From assembly GCF_004634245.1 (NCBI RefSeq), contig NZ_SJTF01000009.1, positions 164,687 through 228,686 of the forward strand: a DNA stretch of 64,000 nucleotides. The letters run 5' to 3'. This DNA comes from Flavobacterium foetidum. GTDB taxonomy: Bacteria; Bacteroidota; Bacteroidia; Flavobacteriales; Flavobacteriaceae. This document shows, piece by piece, positions 35,180-43,852 of this stretch. Below the pieces are notes generated by a model, which did not search any database, was not told the origin of the DNA, and saw only the letters and a list, made by a program, of their open reading frames with translations. How positions within the stretch are numbered: position 1 is the first letter of the stretch; every line of letters starts with the position of its first letter. A program made the position numbers and the translations under genes.

Positions 35180-35749
35180 ATGAAAACAACTACTTTATTA
35201 ACTTTACTTTTTACCGCTTTTTCGGTTATTGCACAAGATAAATTTTTCACCAATACCGGAACCGTCAATTTTGAAGCTTCTGTGCCTTATTTTGAAGAAA
35301 TAAAAGCCGTAAACAGACAGGTTGCTATTATTTTGGAACCTAAAACTAGCACTTTTATCTGCACTGTTCTGATCAAAGATTTCCGTTTTAAGTTAGATTT
35401 GATGCAACAGCATTTTAATGATAATTATATGGAAAGCCGTCGGTATCCAAAAGCCGTCTTTAAGGGAAAGATTCAGAAGTTTGATTTGAAAGATCTTACG
35501 GAAACCGAAAAGCCTTATCAAATCAAGGGAAAACTGATGCTGCGTGGCAAATCTAAGGAGTTTATTGTAAATGCATTTATAAAAAAAGTTGCCGAGGGTA
35601 TCCAGATTATTTCTGATTTTCCAATTTTGGTTTCAGATTTTGACATTCAGATTCCTATGGCAATTGCTTCTAAAATTGCATCGACAGCCAATACAGAACT
35701 TACAGGAATTGTACAAAACGGCGATTTGATGTATGCTGCGTTGAAATAG
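35180..35749 (+). CDS. YceI-family periplasmic protein
   Basis: A 189-residue exported protein. The signal peptide MKTTTLLTLLFTAFSVIAQ supports the ATG at 35180 rather than one 12 bp upstream. The mature part has the YceI lipocalin-like pattern: FTNTGTVNFEAS, LIKDFRFKLDLMQQHFNDNYMESRRYPKAVFKGKI and YQIKGKLMLRGKSKEF. YceI proteins bind long isoprenoids or fatty amides. That is worth noting, since isoprenoid (carotenoid) genes follow 5 kb downstream, but no direct link is visible. Confidence 0.9.
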   Translation: MKTTTLLTLLFTAFSVIAQDKFFTNTGTVNFEASVPYFEEIKAVNRQVAIILEPKTSTFICTVLIKDFRFKLDLMQQHFNDNYMESRRYPKAVFKGKIQKFDLKDLTETEKPYQIKGKLMLRGKSKEFIVNAFIKKVAEGIQIISDFPILVSDFDIQIPMAIASKIASTANTELTGIVQNGDLMYAALK

Positions 35750-36661
35750 TTATTTCACGCAATTTATAAGCGTTTTCTCGAGGTCGGTAAATAGAAACTC
35801 AAAACCGGTTTTTTGTATTTTGTCTGAAGAAACTCGTTGTCCTTTTAAAACCGCTATGCTCATTTCTCCTAAAAGAAGTTTAAGGAAAAATGTTGGGATT
35901 TTGGGAAGCCAGATATTGTATCCGTACAATTCCGCCAGCAATCTTGAAAGCCTTGAGTTGGTGGTGTTGTCTGTAATGCAGGCGTTGTAGGGGCCAATAA
36001 CTTCTTGATCTTCTATTGCTTTTAGATAAATTCGACATAAATCATCGACATAAATCCACGGAATATATTGTTTTCCAGTTCCCAGAACAGCCCCAAAGCC
36101 AGATTTAAAAGTAGGAGTCATTTTTTTCATAAAACCTTGGTCTTTGGCTAAAACGATTCCGGTTCTTATTTTGGCAGTCCGAATATTTAGGGAGCCGATT
36201 TTATCAACGGCATTTTCCCATATTTGGCACGTCATACCGAGAAAATCGTTCGCAGGCGGTGTTTCTTCGTTACAGATTTTATGGCTCGTTTTAGCGCCGT
36301 AAATCCCGATTCCAGATGCCGAGATAAAACCTTCTAGACTTTTGTTGTGTTTTGTCAGAACAGAGAGAATCAGTTCAATGGGTTTTACGCGACTGTCTAT
36401 TATTGCTTTTTTGCGTTTTTTGGTCCATCTTTTTTCTACAATGCCTTCTCCTGCGAGATGTATTATAAAATCAGCGTTCAAAATGGCATCTTCTTCGATA
36501 AAGTTTTTTTTCAAATCCCATTGATAATAAGTGATTTGTGAGTTGCTTTGGCGGGCAGAACGGCTTAACACAGAGACCGAATAACCATTTTCTAATAGTA
36601 AATCGGTCAAATGGGAGCCAATGAATCCTGTTCCTCCAGTTATTAAGATGTTTTTGGACAT
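35750..36661 (-). CDS. TIGR01777-family oxidoreductase
   Basis: A 303-residue protein of the extended SDR type. The NAD(P) motif is ITGGTGFIGSHLTDLL near residue 7, then FIIHLAGEGIVEKRWTKKRKKAIIDSR near residue 64 and SASGIGIYGAK near residue 113. The C-terminal LLLGEMSIAVLKGQRVSSDKIQKTGFEF is the DUF1731 part characteristic of TIGR01777 (YfcH-like). The substrate is not known. In several bacteria, genes of this family are light-induced together with photolyase. It is convergent with the YceI gene with no spacing. Confidence 0.92.
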   Translation of the reverse strand: MSKNILITGGTGFIGSHLTDLLLENGYSVSVLSRSARQSNSQITYYQWDLKKNFIEEDAILNADFIIHLAGEGIVEKRWTKKRKKAIIDSRVKPIELILSVLTKHNKSLEGFISASGIGIYGAKTSHKICNEETPPANDFLGMTCQIWENAVDKIGSLNIRTAKIRTGIVLAKDQGFMKKMTPTFKSGFGAVLGTGKQYIPWIYVDDLCRIYLKAIEDQEVIGPYNACITDNTTNSRLSRLLAELYGYNIWLPKIPTFFLKLLLGEMSIAVLKGQRVSSDKIQKTGFEFLFTDLEKTLINCVK

Positions 36662-36759
36662 GAGAGTTTATAATTTATTTAACAGCACAACCTGTTTGAC
36701 TATAAGTAAAGATACTTAAACATTGCTTACCTTTAAGGCAAATTCTAAATTTTAATATA

Positions 36760-37422
36760 ATGGAAGCTAAAAATAAGATTATCAGCAAAGAAGATATCGT
36801 TTCACTATACATGGATACTGTTTTAGAAAAGGGACAAAGACCAAAATCGGTTTATCATTTTGCGAAGGAAAACAATTTTGATGAGTCCGAATTTTATGCT
36901 TTTTTTGGAACTTTAGAAGGTTTGGAGAAAGAAATATTCAGAATGTTTTTTAGCAACACGGTTGATTTGCTTCATAAAAATGAGGAGTATCAGCAATATG
37001 ATATGAAAAATAAAATGCTGAGCTTCTATTTTACCTTTTTCGAGGTTTTAACGGCAAACAGGAGTTATGTTGTCGAAGCTTTGAAACTGCAGAGAAATCC
37101 GCTTCGTAATTTGGCACAGCTTTCTGCTCTACGTGATGATTTTAAGGGATATGTTAGTGAGATTTTGACAGATGATTATAGACTGGAAGTAGAAAAACTG
37201 CAGAAATTTCAAGAAAAAACCATTCAGGAATCGGCTTGGGTGCAACTCCTGATGACTATTAAATTCTGGATTGATGATGCCTCGCCAGCATTTGAAAAAA
37301 CGGATATTTTTATTGAAAAATCGGTTAATGCTTCTTTCGAATTAATGAATGTGGCGCCGATTAATCATTTGATAGATTTCGGAAAATTTTTATTCAAAGA
37401 AAAAGTGTACAGCGGAAAATGA
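36760..37422 (+). CDS. TetR-family regulator, atypical
   Basis: A 220-residue helical protein. Residues 10-60 (SKEDIVSLYMDTVLEKGQRPKSVYHFAKENNFDESEFYAFFGTLEGLEKEIF) look like a TetR-type helix-turn-helix, with FYAFFGTLEGLEKEIF at the usual tetracycline-repressor position. The rest resembles the C-terminal ligand or dimer domain. Its stop overlaps the start of the ABC1 kinase gene by 4 bp, so the two are translationally coupled. It probably controls this small operon; the effector is unknown. Confidence 0.8.
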   Translation: MEAKNKIISKEDIVSLYMDTVLEKGQRPKSVYHFAKENNFDESEFYAFFGTLEGLEKEIFRMFFSNTVDLLHKNEEYQQYDMKNKMLSFYFTFFEVLTANRSYVVEALKLQRNPLRNLAQLSALRDDFKGYVSEILTDDYRLEVEKLQKFQEKTIQESAWVQLLMTIKFWIDDASPAFEKTDIFIEKSVNASFELMNVAPINHLIDFGKFLFKEKVYSGK

Positions 37423-38723
37423 AAACAATCGATTATATTCCAACTTCAAAAATAGAAAGAGCCGGAAAACTGGTTCAGACTGGTGCCAAAATTGGTGTAA
37501 ATTATATTAAGCATTATGCTGAAAAAGTTGTCAATCCAGATTTGACGCGAGATAAACTCAACGAAAACAATGCCGAAGATATCTACGACGGATTAAAAAG
37601 CTTGAAAGGTAGCGCTCTAAAAGTTGCGCAAATGCTCAGTATGGATAAAAATTTCCTGCCGCAAGCCTATGTAGAGAAATTTTCTCTTTCTCAGTTTTCG
37701 GTGCCGCCCTTATCGGCGCCATTGGTTTTAAAAACGTTTAAAAGCAATTTTGGCAAAACACCTTATGAGATTTTTGACGAATTTAATCCGAATTCGGTAA
37801 ATGCGGCCAGTATCGGCCAGGTGCATCTAGCGGTTAAAGACGGAAAAAAATTGGCGGTCAAAATTCAGTATCCCGGAGTTGCCAATAGTATTTCATCCGA
37901 TTTGGCTCTGGTAAAACCTATTGCCATTCGAATGTTTAATCTGCAAGGAAAAGATTCTGATAAATACTTTAAGGAAGTTGAAGACAAGCTTATCGAAGAG
38001 ACAAATTATCTTCTAGAATTAAAACAGAGCAGAGAAGTAGTAGATGCTTGCAGCAAAATCGAAAATATACTTTTTCCGAATTATTATCCTGAGTTTTCGT
38101 CAGAGAAAATCATTACGATGGACTGGATGACGGGAATTCATCTTTCTGAATTCACTGCGTCAAATAATGACCAAGCGGCTGGAGACCAATTAGGACAAGC
38201 ACTTTGGGACTTTTATATGTATCAAATTCATGTGCTTCGAAAAGTACATGCTGATCCGCATCCTGGGAACTTTTTGGTAGATGAAAACAACACTCTTATT
38301 GCGTTAGATTTTGGTTGCATGAAACAGATTCCAGAGGATTTTTACACACCTTATTTTGAACTGATCAATAAAAATGTGATTACAGACGAAAAACGTTTTA
38401 ATGAGAAATTGTTAGAATTGGAAATTCTTCGCCCTGATGATACTCCGGCTGAAGTGGCCTATTTTACCGAAATGTTTCACGAGCTGTTGTCGCTTTTCAC
38501 CCAGCCTTTTCAGAACGAAACTTTCGATTTTGCGGATGAAACTTTCTTTAACGCGATTGCACAATTAGGAAAACGTTTCTCTGAAGATACCAATCTCAGA
38601 AAAATGAACGGAAACCGCGGCTCGAAACATTTTATATATATGAACCGTACTTTCTTTGGATTATACAATTTAATGTTCGATTTGAAAGCTAAAATCGTTG
38701 TAGATAATTATTTGAAATATTAA
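37419..38723 (+). CDS. ABC1/AarF (UbiB-like) atypical kinase
   Basis: A 434-residue ABC1 family protein. Near residue 52 is DGLKSLKGSALKVAQMLSM (the KxGQ-like motif, here KxAQ), near residue 127 AASIGQVHLAVKDGKKLAVKIQYPG (the A-rich loop and ATP-binding Lys), and near residue 280 VHADPHPGNFLVDENNTLIALDFGCMK (the catalytic and metal Asp motifs). Members act in quinone and isoprenoid metabolism as ATPases or lipid kinases. It is coupled to the TetR-like gene upstream. Its position beside photolyase and carotenoid genes suggests a light-responsive group. Confidence 0.93.
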   Translation: MKTIDYIPTSKIERAGKLVQTGAKIGVNYIKHYAEKVVNPDLTRDKLNENNAEDIYDGLKSLKGSALKVAQMLSMDKNFLPQAYVEKFSLSQFSVPPLSAPLVLKTFKSNFGKTPYEIFDEFNPNSVNAASIGQVHLAVKDGKKLAVKIQYPGVANSISSDLALVKPIAIRMFNLQGKDSDKYFKEVEDKLIEETNYLLELKQSREVVDACSKIENILFPNYYPEFSSEKIITMDWMTGIHLSEFTASNNDQAAGDQLGQALWDFYMYQIHVLRKVHADPHPGNFLVDENNTLIALDFGCMKQIPEDFYTPYFELINKNVITDEKRFNEKLLELEILRPDDTPAEVAYFTEMFHELLSLFTQPFQNETFDFADETFFNAIAQLGKRFSEDTNLRKMNGNRGSKHFIYMNRTFFGLYNLMFDLKAKIVVDNYLKY

Positions 38724-38728
38724 GAGTT

Positions 38729-38850
38729 TGTTTGAGGTTTCAAGTTTCAAGTTTCAGGTTGCTAGAGCTTTGCGTATAGCGCTTTTTCAAAGTTTTTTAA
38801 TCTGCTGATCGGCTAAATCTGCGTGAAACTTGAAACCTGAAACCTGAAAC
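38729..38850. repeat. GTTTCAAG/GTTTCAGG inverted repeat
   Basis: Short direct repeats GTTTCAA/GTTTCAG at 38736-38759 are matched in inverse by GAAACTTGAAACCTGAAACC at 38825 onwards. The block lies between convergent genes and could end both transcripts. It resembles common Flavobacterial intergenic repeats. Confidence 0.7.
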
Positions 38851-38858
38851 AAAATAAA

Positions 38859-40151
38859 CTATTTCAAAATTCCCTCTTTATAAACCGAGATAGCTCGATC
38901 TCTCGCAAAGGCATGATTAACCATTGGTTCATTGTAACCCAAATCAAATTCGGGAATCCATTTGCGGATATATTCTCCTTTTTCGTCAAATTTTTTCTGT
39001 TGGATTTCGGGATTAAAAACCCTGAAATAAGGTGCTGCATCGCAACCAGTTCCTGCGGCCCATTGCCAGTTTCCAACATTCGATGCCAGCTCAAAGTCTA
39101 ATAGCTTTTCAGCAAAATAAGCTTCTCCCCATTGCCAGCTGATCAGTAAATGTTTGCATAAAAAACTCGCCGTAATCATACGTACACGATTGTGCATATA
39201 ACCCGTTTCGTTAAGTTGGCGCATTCCGGCATCTACCATTGGGTAGCCAGTTGTTCCTGTGCACCAGCGTTTAAAATCTTCTTCATTATTGCGCCAATTT
39301 ATTCCATCGTAATTGGATTTAAAATTGCGATTTACCACTTTTGGAAAACTGAATAGAATCTGGATAAAAAATTCCCGCCAGATTAATTCGCTCAGAAAAG
39401 TTTGGTTTTTTCTATTGGCCCAGTTTACCAGCTTACGAATACTCACCGTACCAAAACGCAGATGTGGCGAAAGATAGGAGGTACTGTCTAATGCCGGAAA
39501 ATCGCGTGTTTCTTTATAATTTTCAATCTGAGTGAGGTTGTGAGGCTGAACTTTTATAGAACTTCTGTCAAAACCGATTGCTGCTAGTTCTGGAAATGTA
39601 AATTTGTTTTGGGCAAATTTTGAGAAAAAGGGCTTTGTATCATGTTCTTCGGCACCGAGAATTTGATATTTTTCCAGCCATTTGTTTTTGTAGGGAGTAT
39701 AGACCGTGTATGGAAGTCCGTCTTGCTTTACGATTTCTTTTTCTTCAAAAATCACATGATCTTTAAACGAAAATACTTCAACATTATGCTGTTTTAATAA
39801 TTCAGAAACGGCTAGGTCGCGTTTTATGGCAGATGGCTCGTAGTCTTTGTTATAAAACATCTCTTGTATGTCATATTCTTCTAAGAGCGATTTCCAAACG
39901 GCTAATGGTTTTCCTTTTTTGATTAAAATCGAAGAACCGTATTTTTGGAGTTCAACATCTATTTTTTGAAGCGAATCAAAGATAAAGGTTACCCTTGCGT
40001 CATTTTTTGGAAGATTGTCGAGTATGTCTTCATCAAAAATAAAAAGCGGCATAATCGGAAAGTCGGACTGCAATGCATTGAATAATCCGAAATTATCGTC
40101 TAAACGAAGATCGCGTCTGAACCAGAAAAAATTGTTTTTTTGTTTTGTCAT
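38859..40151 (-). CDS. phr: Deoxyribodipyrimidine photolyase
   Basis: A 430-residue photolyase/cryptochrome. The N-terminal Rossmann part begins FFWFRRDLRLDDNFGLFNAL. The FAD-binding part contains SYLSPHLRFGTVSIRK, LIWREFFIQIL, WCTGTTGYPMVDAGMRQLNETGYMHNRVRMITASFL and FELASNVGNWQWAAGTGCDAAPYFRVFNP. These include the conserved Trp and Asn residues of CPD photolyases. It repairs UV-made pyrimidine dimers using blue light. It is at the downstream end of the carotenoid cluster, from which it is separated by a MITE at 40212-40401. Confidence 0.95.
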   Translation of the reverse strand: MTKQKNNFFWFRRDLRLDDNFGLFNALQSDFPIMPLFIFDEDILDNLPKNDARVTFIFDSLQKIDVELQKYGSSILIKKGKPLAVWKSLLEEYDIQEMFYNKDYEPSAIKRDLAVSELLKQHNVEVFSFKDHVIFEEKEIVKQDGLPYTVYTPYKNKWLEKYQILGAEEHDTKPFFSKFAQNKFTFPELAAIGFDRSSIKVQPHNLTQIENYKETRDFPALDSTSYLSPHLRFGTVSIRKLVNWANRKNQTFLSELIWREFFIQILFSFPKVVNRNFKSNYDGINWRNNEEDFKRWCTGTTGYPMVDAGMRQLNETGYMHNRVRMITASFLCKHLLISWQWGEAYFAEKLLDFELASNVGNWQWAAGTGCDAAPYFRVFNPEIQQKKFDEKGEYIRKWIPEFDLGYNEPMVNHAFARDRAISVYKEGILK

Positions 40152-40211
40152 TTTTAGGGTAAGAATTAGTTTCCCGAAATCTTTGTTGGATTCTATTTTA
40201 GAATTAAATAA

Positions 40212-40401
40212 AGTTGTTGGGTTAAATTATTTACAACACATAGGAACATAGAGCTAAACTTAAAAAATGCGTTTCACTAGTCTAAATGCACATAGTTTAG
40301 CTATGTGTGGAAACTTGTTTGTTCCATTTTTCTTTTTTCGGCACAAAAAACTATGCTTCTATGTGTTAAAATGCTTTTATTTTTTAATTATACCCAAGGG
40401 G
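40212..40401 (-). mobile_element. MITE-like element, copy B
   Basis: About 190 bp, over 90% identical by eye to 62519-62711 in inverse orientation. It has ends of the TTGGGTT-AATT type, arms with AACACATAGrAACATAG and a palindromic centre CACATAG-TTTAG-CTATGTG. TTAAATAA occurs on both sides (40204-40211 and 40402-40409), a possible target duplication. It carries no gene. Confidence 0.85.
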
Positions 40402-40853
40402 TTAAATAATTCTTCGACTTTGTTGCGTCGGTAGTCAAAGATTGATTTGAGTTTGTCTTGAATAATTAATCGATTCATCAGACGTCCTAAATATCCGAAT
40501 GGAAGAGCGTAATGCACAACATCGGTCATTTTTATTCCATTTTCGGTCGGTTCAAAAAAATGCTTATGATGCCATAATTTATATGGTCCAAAACGCTGCA
40601 CATCGATAAAATAGTGATGGTCTTTGACAAAAGTAATTTCGGTTACCCAAGAAATCTTGATTCCGAGGAGCGGTTTTAGCGTATACGTAATGATTTGACC
40701 GGGATACATTCTTTTTTCGTCAAAATCCTGAATGGTAAAACTCATATTGTCGAGCGTGATTGTCTGCAGGTTTTTTGGACTCGAAAAAAAGTCCCAACAT
40801 TCTTCTATAGTAGTATTAATGTGCTGTACAGTTTCTATTTTGTATAATTTCAT
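40377..40853 (-). CDS. SRPBCC-family protein
   Basis: A 158-residue START/SRPBCC-fold protein: ETVQHINTTIEECWDFFSSPKNLQ at the start, then MYPGQIITYTLKPLLGIKISWVTEI, and FGYLGRLMNRLIIQDKLKSIFDYRRNKVEELF near the end. Such proteins are frequently found with photolyase and B12-dependent MerR regulators; the ligand is unknown. I start at the ATG at 40853, since a longer reading adds 25 residues that come from a structured repeat. The last residues (NPLGIIKK and the stop) lie inside the MITE, so the element's insertion has replaced the original C-terminus. Confidence 0.88.
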   Translation of the reverse strand: MKLYKIETVQHINTTIEECWDFFSSPKNLQTITLDNMSFTIQDFDEKRMYPGQIITYTLKPLLGIKISWVTEITFVKDHHYFIDVQRFGPYKLWHHKHFFEPTENGIKMTDVVHYALPFGYLGRLMNRLIIQDKLKSIFDYRRNKVEELFNPLGIIKK

Positions 40854-40890
40854 AACGCAGATTATTACGAATGGTTCTTGTTTTACGTGA

Positions 40891-40970
40891 GCGTTAGGGG
40901 TTGTAGCGGAGCTCTCCCGATTTTTCATCGGGAAGCGTGAGTGTAAAACCCGACCCAGAGGGAAACGCCC
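40891..40970 (-). ncRNA. Structured GGGCGTTTCCC...CCCTAACGC element
   Basis: On the minus strand the element opens GGGCGTTTCCC, continues GGGTCGGGTTTT, contains a strong CCCGAT-ATCGGG hairpin and closes with CCGCTACAACCCCTAACGC. Ends and layout match an intergenic element I recall as abundant in Flavobacteria (possibly the Flavo-1 motif; not certain). It separates crtZ from the SRPBCC gene. Confidence 0.5.
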
Positions 40971-40978
40971 AAATTGTT

Positions 40979-41419
40979 CTACATTTTATAATATTTAAAA
41001 GGAACAAACAACATTCCGAAACATTCTCCGTGTTCTTTTCCGAGGTGCTTATGATGAATTTTATGCGCTTTTCTTAGTCCGATGAGGTATTTGTTTTTGG
41101 TGTTTTTAAACCATTTAAATCGCTGGTGAATCAAAACATCGTGAATTAAGAAATAACATACTCCATAAAGCGTAACCCCGCACGCGATAAAAAACAAGTA
41201 ATTGAAATCGGCTTTTACGCCAAAATAAAAAAGTAAAATACTGGGTATGGCGAATATGACAAAAAAAATGTCGTTTCGCTCAAAAGTATCTTCGTATTTC
41301 GGCTGGTGATGATCGGAATGAAAATACCACATAAAGCCATGCATAACATATTTATGCGTAAGCCAAGTAATGCATTCCATAAACAAAAAAACGCCTATAA
41401 AGATTAAAAAAGAAATCAT
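40979..41419 (-). CDS. crtZ: Beta-carotene hydroxylase
   Basis: A 146-residue di-iron membrane hydroxylase. The His clusters are HKYVMH (residues 22-27), HSDHH (34-38), HDVLIHQ near residue 93 and HKIHHKH near residue 118, all on the cytosolic face between four hydrophobic helices. This is the complete CrtZ pattern. It adds hydroxyl groups to beta-carotene rings, giving zeaxanthin. It lies downstream of crtI-crtB. A lycopene cyclase gene, also needed for zeaxanthin, is not in the window. Confidence 0.93.
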   Translation of the reverse strand: MISFLIFIGVFLFMECITWLTHKYVMHGFMWYFHSDHHQPKYEDTFERNDIFFVIFAIPSILLFYFGVKADFNYLFFIACGVTLYGVCYFLIHDVLIHQRFKWFKNTKNKYLIGLRKAHKIHHKHLGKEHGECFGMLFVPFKYYKM

Positions 41420-41504
41420 TTTGTTGTTGTTGCTGTATTAAAGTTATGATTTAAAATCGTAAAAAAAGAGCTTTTGTTTATTTGGTTTGGTTTTTTGAGG
41501 TTCT

Positions 41505-42344
41505 TTACACCATTTTCAGTTTATAGGTTACAAAGGACTGTGCCAGAAGTCCCGCTTTTGTGTAATTGGAAACTCGTATTCTGGCATTTCCTATTTCGTG
41601 GCACGGCGTGTTCTTTAACTTTTTAAGCAGTTTTTTATAATAAATGTAAGCTGTATAAACACCGAATTTGGCTTCAATCGGTAGTTTTATAATTCCTTGA
41701 AAAGCCATTTTAAAATCGTCTTCAATTTCGTTTATAATGGCTGTTTTGGCGTTTTCGTCGAAATTCTTAAGGTCGATTCCAGGAAAATAATTTCGATTTA
41801 AAATAAGATTATCATCTTTTAGATCTCTCAGGAAATTGACTTTCTGAAAAGCCGATCCCAGTTTCATCGCTTCTTGTTTTAGCTGCTCGTATTTTTGATT
41901 GTTTCCTTTCACAAAAACCTTTAAACACATAAGTCCGACAACATCTGCCGATCCATAAATGTAATCTTCGTACTCGCTTTTGGTGGTGTAAGTAGACTTG
42001 ATAAGGTCGAGTTTCATGCTCTTTAGAAACGCCTGAATCAAATCGTCTGTAATATTATATTGTTTTACTGTCTGCTGAAACGAGTTCAGAATTGGATTAA
42101 GGCTGATGCCCAGTTGTGCGGCCTTATAATACTCGGTTTCAAAATCGTCTAGAAGGTATTCTTTTTCGTAATCGTGAAAAGAATCTACAATTTCGTCTGC
42201 GAGGCGAACAAAACCGTAAATGCTATAAATGCCATCTCGAATGCTTGGAGAAAGCATTTTTACGGCAAGGGAAAAAGAAGTGCTGTAGCTCTGGGTTATC
42301 AGCTTACTGCATTTGAAAGAAGCGGCGTCGAATAGTGATTTCAT
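41505..42344 (-). CDS. crtB: Phytoene synthase
   Basis: A 279-residue squalene/phytoene synthase. The two Asp-rich motifs are visible: DEIVDSFHDYE near residue 51 and LRDLKDDNLILNRNYFP near residue 172. STSFSLAVKMLSPSIRDGIYSIYGFVRLADE near residue 21 and YGSADVVGLMCLKVF near residue 130 are also typical. It joins two geranylgeranyl diphosphates head to head to give phytoene. Its start overlaps the crtI stop by 4 bp, so the two are translationally coupled. Confidence 0.95.
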   Translation of the reverse strand: MKSLFDAASFKCSKLITQSYSTSFSLAVKMLSPSIRDGIYSIYGFVRLADEIVDSFHDYEKEYLLDDFETEYYKAAQLGISLNPILNSFQQTVKQYNITDDLIQAFLKSMKLDLIKSTYTTKSEYEDYIYGSADVVGLMCLKVFVKGNNQKYEQLKQEAMKLGSAFQKVNFLRDLKDDNLILNRNYFPGIDLKNFDENAKTAIINEIEDDFKMAFQGIIKLPIEAKFGVYTAYIYYKKLLKKLKNTPCHEIGNARIRVSNYTKAGLLAQSFVTYKLKMV

Positions 42345-43813
42345 TGTAAAGCTTTTAAAGATTTTTGAATTAATTCTGCCGCTAATTTTCCCGAAATTAA
42401 AGCAGGTGGAACTCCCGGTCCCGGAACAGTGAGCTGTCCTGTAAAATACAAGTTACGAACTTTTTTGCTTTTTAGTTTCGGCCTTAAAAAAGCCGTCTGA
42501 AACAAAGTGTTGGCCATTCCGTAGGCATTTCCTTTGTATGCATTATAATCGGCTACAAAGTCATTTTTGCAGAATGATTTTTTATAGATAATCGCGTCAC
42601 GAATGTTTTGATTGGTCAGTTTTTCAAAACGAGTAATTATTTTATCAAAATATTGTTGGCGAAGTTCTTCAGAATCTTCGATTCCGGGCGCAAGAGGAAT
42701 CAGGAAAAAACCAGACTCCATTCCATCTGGTGCGGCAGTCGAATCTGTTTTTGATGGAAAATTGGCATAAAAAAGCGGTTCGTCAGGCCATTTCGGGTTA
42801 TCGTAAATCGCTTCGGCATGCTGATTAAAATCGGTGTCAAAAAATAAGGCGTGGTGCGAAATGTTTTCTATTTTTTTATTGAAACCCACAAAGAATAGGA
42901 GAGAAGAAGGCGCAAAAACGCGGCTTTCCCAATATTTTTGAGAATAAGTCTGATATTGTTCTTCTAATAAACTTTCGCTGTGCTGATAATCGGCACCGCT
43001 AACTACGATATCTGATGGGATAAATGTTTTGTTTAAAATGACCCCGACTGCAGTTTTGTCCTTAACCTCTATTTTTTCAATCGGAGAATTTGTCTTAATG
43101 GTTACGCCAAGCTCTAGAGCTAGCTTTTCTAATCCTCGTACAACATCAAACATTCCTGTTTTAGGATGCCAGGTTCCGAGGCCGAAATCGGCATAATTCA
43201 TAAAATTGTAAAAAGAAGGTGTTTTAGATGGTTTGGCGCCCAAAAACAAAACCGGAAATTCGAGAATCTGAATCAGTTTTTTGTTTTTGAATTTTTTTTG
43301 GATGCCGCGACTGACCGAACCAAAAAACTGATTCAGTTTTAGAATGGTTTTTGGAGTAATAAGTTCCAATGGCGAAACACCCGGACGATAAACCAAATCT
43401 TTGATGGCAATGTCGTAATTGCTTTTTGCCTCCGAAATAAAGCTTTGCAATTTAAGCGAGCTGCCTTTTTCAATAGATTCAAAAGTCTGTTTGATTTCTT
43501 CTAAATTATCATAAATGCTAACAAAATCGTTTATTCCGAAATAGACCCTGTATGCGGGATTGAGCTTAATAAGCTCATAATAATCAGAAGTCTTTTTGTT
43601 GAAGTCTTTGAAGAAATTCTCAAACACATCGGGCATCCAATACCAGCTTGGCCCCATATCAAAGGTAAAACCTGCAGCTTTAAACTGCCTGGCTCTTCCG
43701 CCTATAGTTTCGTTTTTCTCGTATATAGTGACGCTATGACCTTGTTGCGCCAGATAACATGCGCAAGAAAGAGCAGCAAAACCAGAACCTATTATTGTGA
43801 CAGTTTTTCTCAT
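42341..43813 (-). CDS. crtI: Phytoene desaturase
   Basis: A 490-residue FAD-dependent CrtI. The dinucleotide motif is VTIIGSGFAALSCACYLAQQGHSVTIYEKNETIGGRAR (residues 4-41), followed by GFTFDMGPSWYWMPDVFE. The C-terminal LYFTGQLTVPGPGVPPALISGKLAAELI is the usual closing motif. It introduces double bases of unsaturation stepwise, turning phytoene to lycopene. A TATATTTG box at 43822-43829 lies just 9 bp before the ATG, suggesting a near-leaderless transcript that starts in the gap after merR. Confidence 0.95.
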   Translation of the reverse strand: MRKTVTIIGSGFAALSCACYLAQQGHSVTIYEKNETIGGRARQFKAAGFTFDMGPSWYWMPDVFENFFKDFNKKTSDYYELIKLNPAYRVYFGINDFVSIYDNLEEIKQTFESIEKGSSLKLQSFISEAKSNYDIAIKDLVYRPGVSPLELITPKTILKLNQFFGSVSRGIQKKFKNKKLIQILEFPVLFLGAKPSKTPSFYNFMNYADFGLGTWHPKTGMFDVVRGLEKLALELGVTIKTNSPIEKIEVKDKTAVGVILNKTFIPSDIVVSGADYQHSESLLEEQYQTYSQKYWESRVFAPSSLLFFVGFNKKIENISHHALFFDTDFNQHAEAIYDNPKWPDEPLFYANFPSKTDSTAAPDGMESGFFLIPLAPGIEDSEELRQQYFDKIITRFEKLTNQNIRDAIIYKKSFCKNDFVADYNAYKGNAYGMANTLFQTAFLRPKLKSKKVRNLYFTGQLTVPGPGVPPALISGKLAAELIQKSLKALQ

Positions 43814-43821
43814 TTGTTTAA

Positions 43822-43829
43822 CAAATATA
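43822..43829 (-). promoter_or_regulatory. -7 box for crtI
   Basis: TATATTTG on the minus strand matches TAnnTTTG, between merR and crtI. Transcription would begin about 0-4 nt before the crtI ATG. The -33 element is weak, so this may be regulated by merR read-through as well. Confidence 0.5.
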
Positions 43830-43852
43830 GAAAAACTTTAAACAAAATAAAA

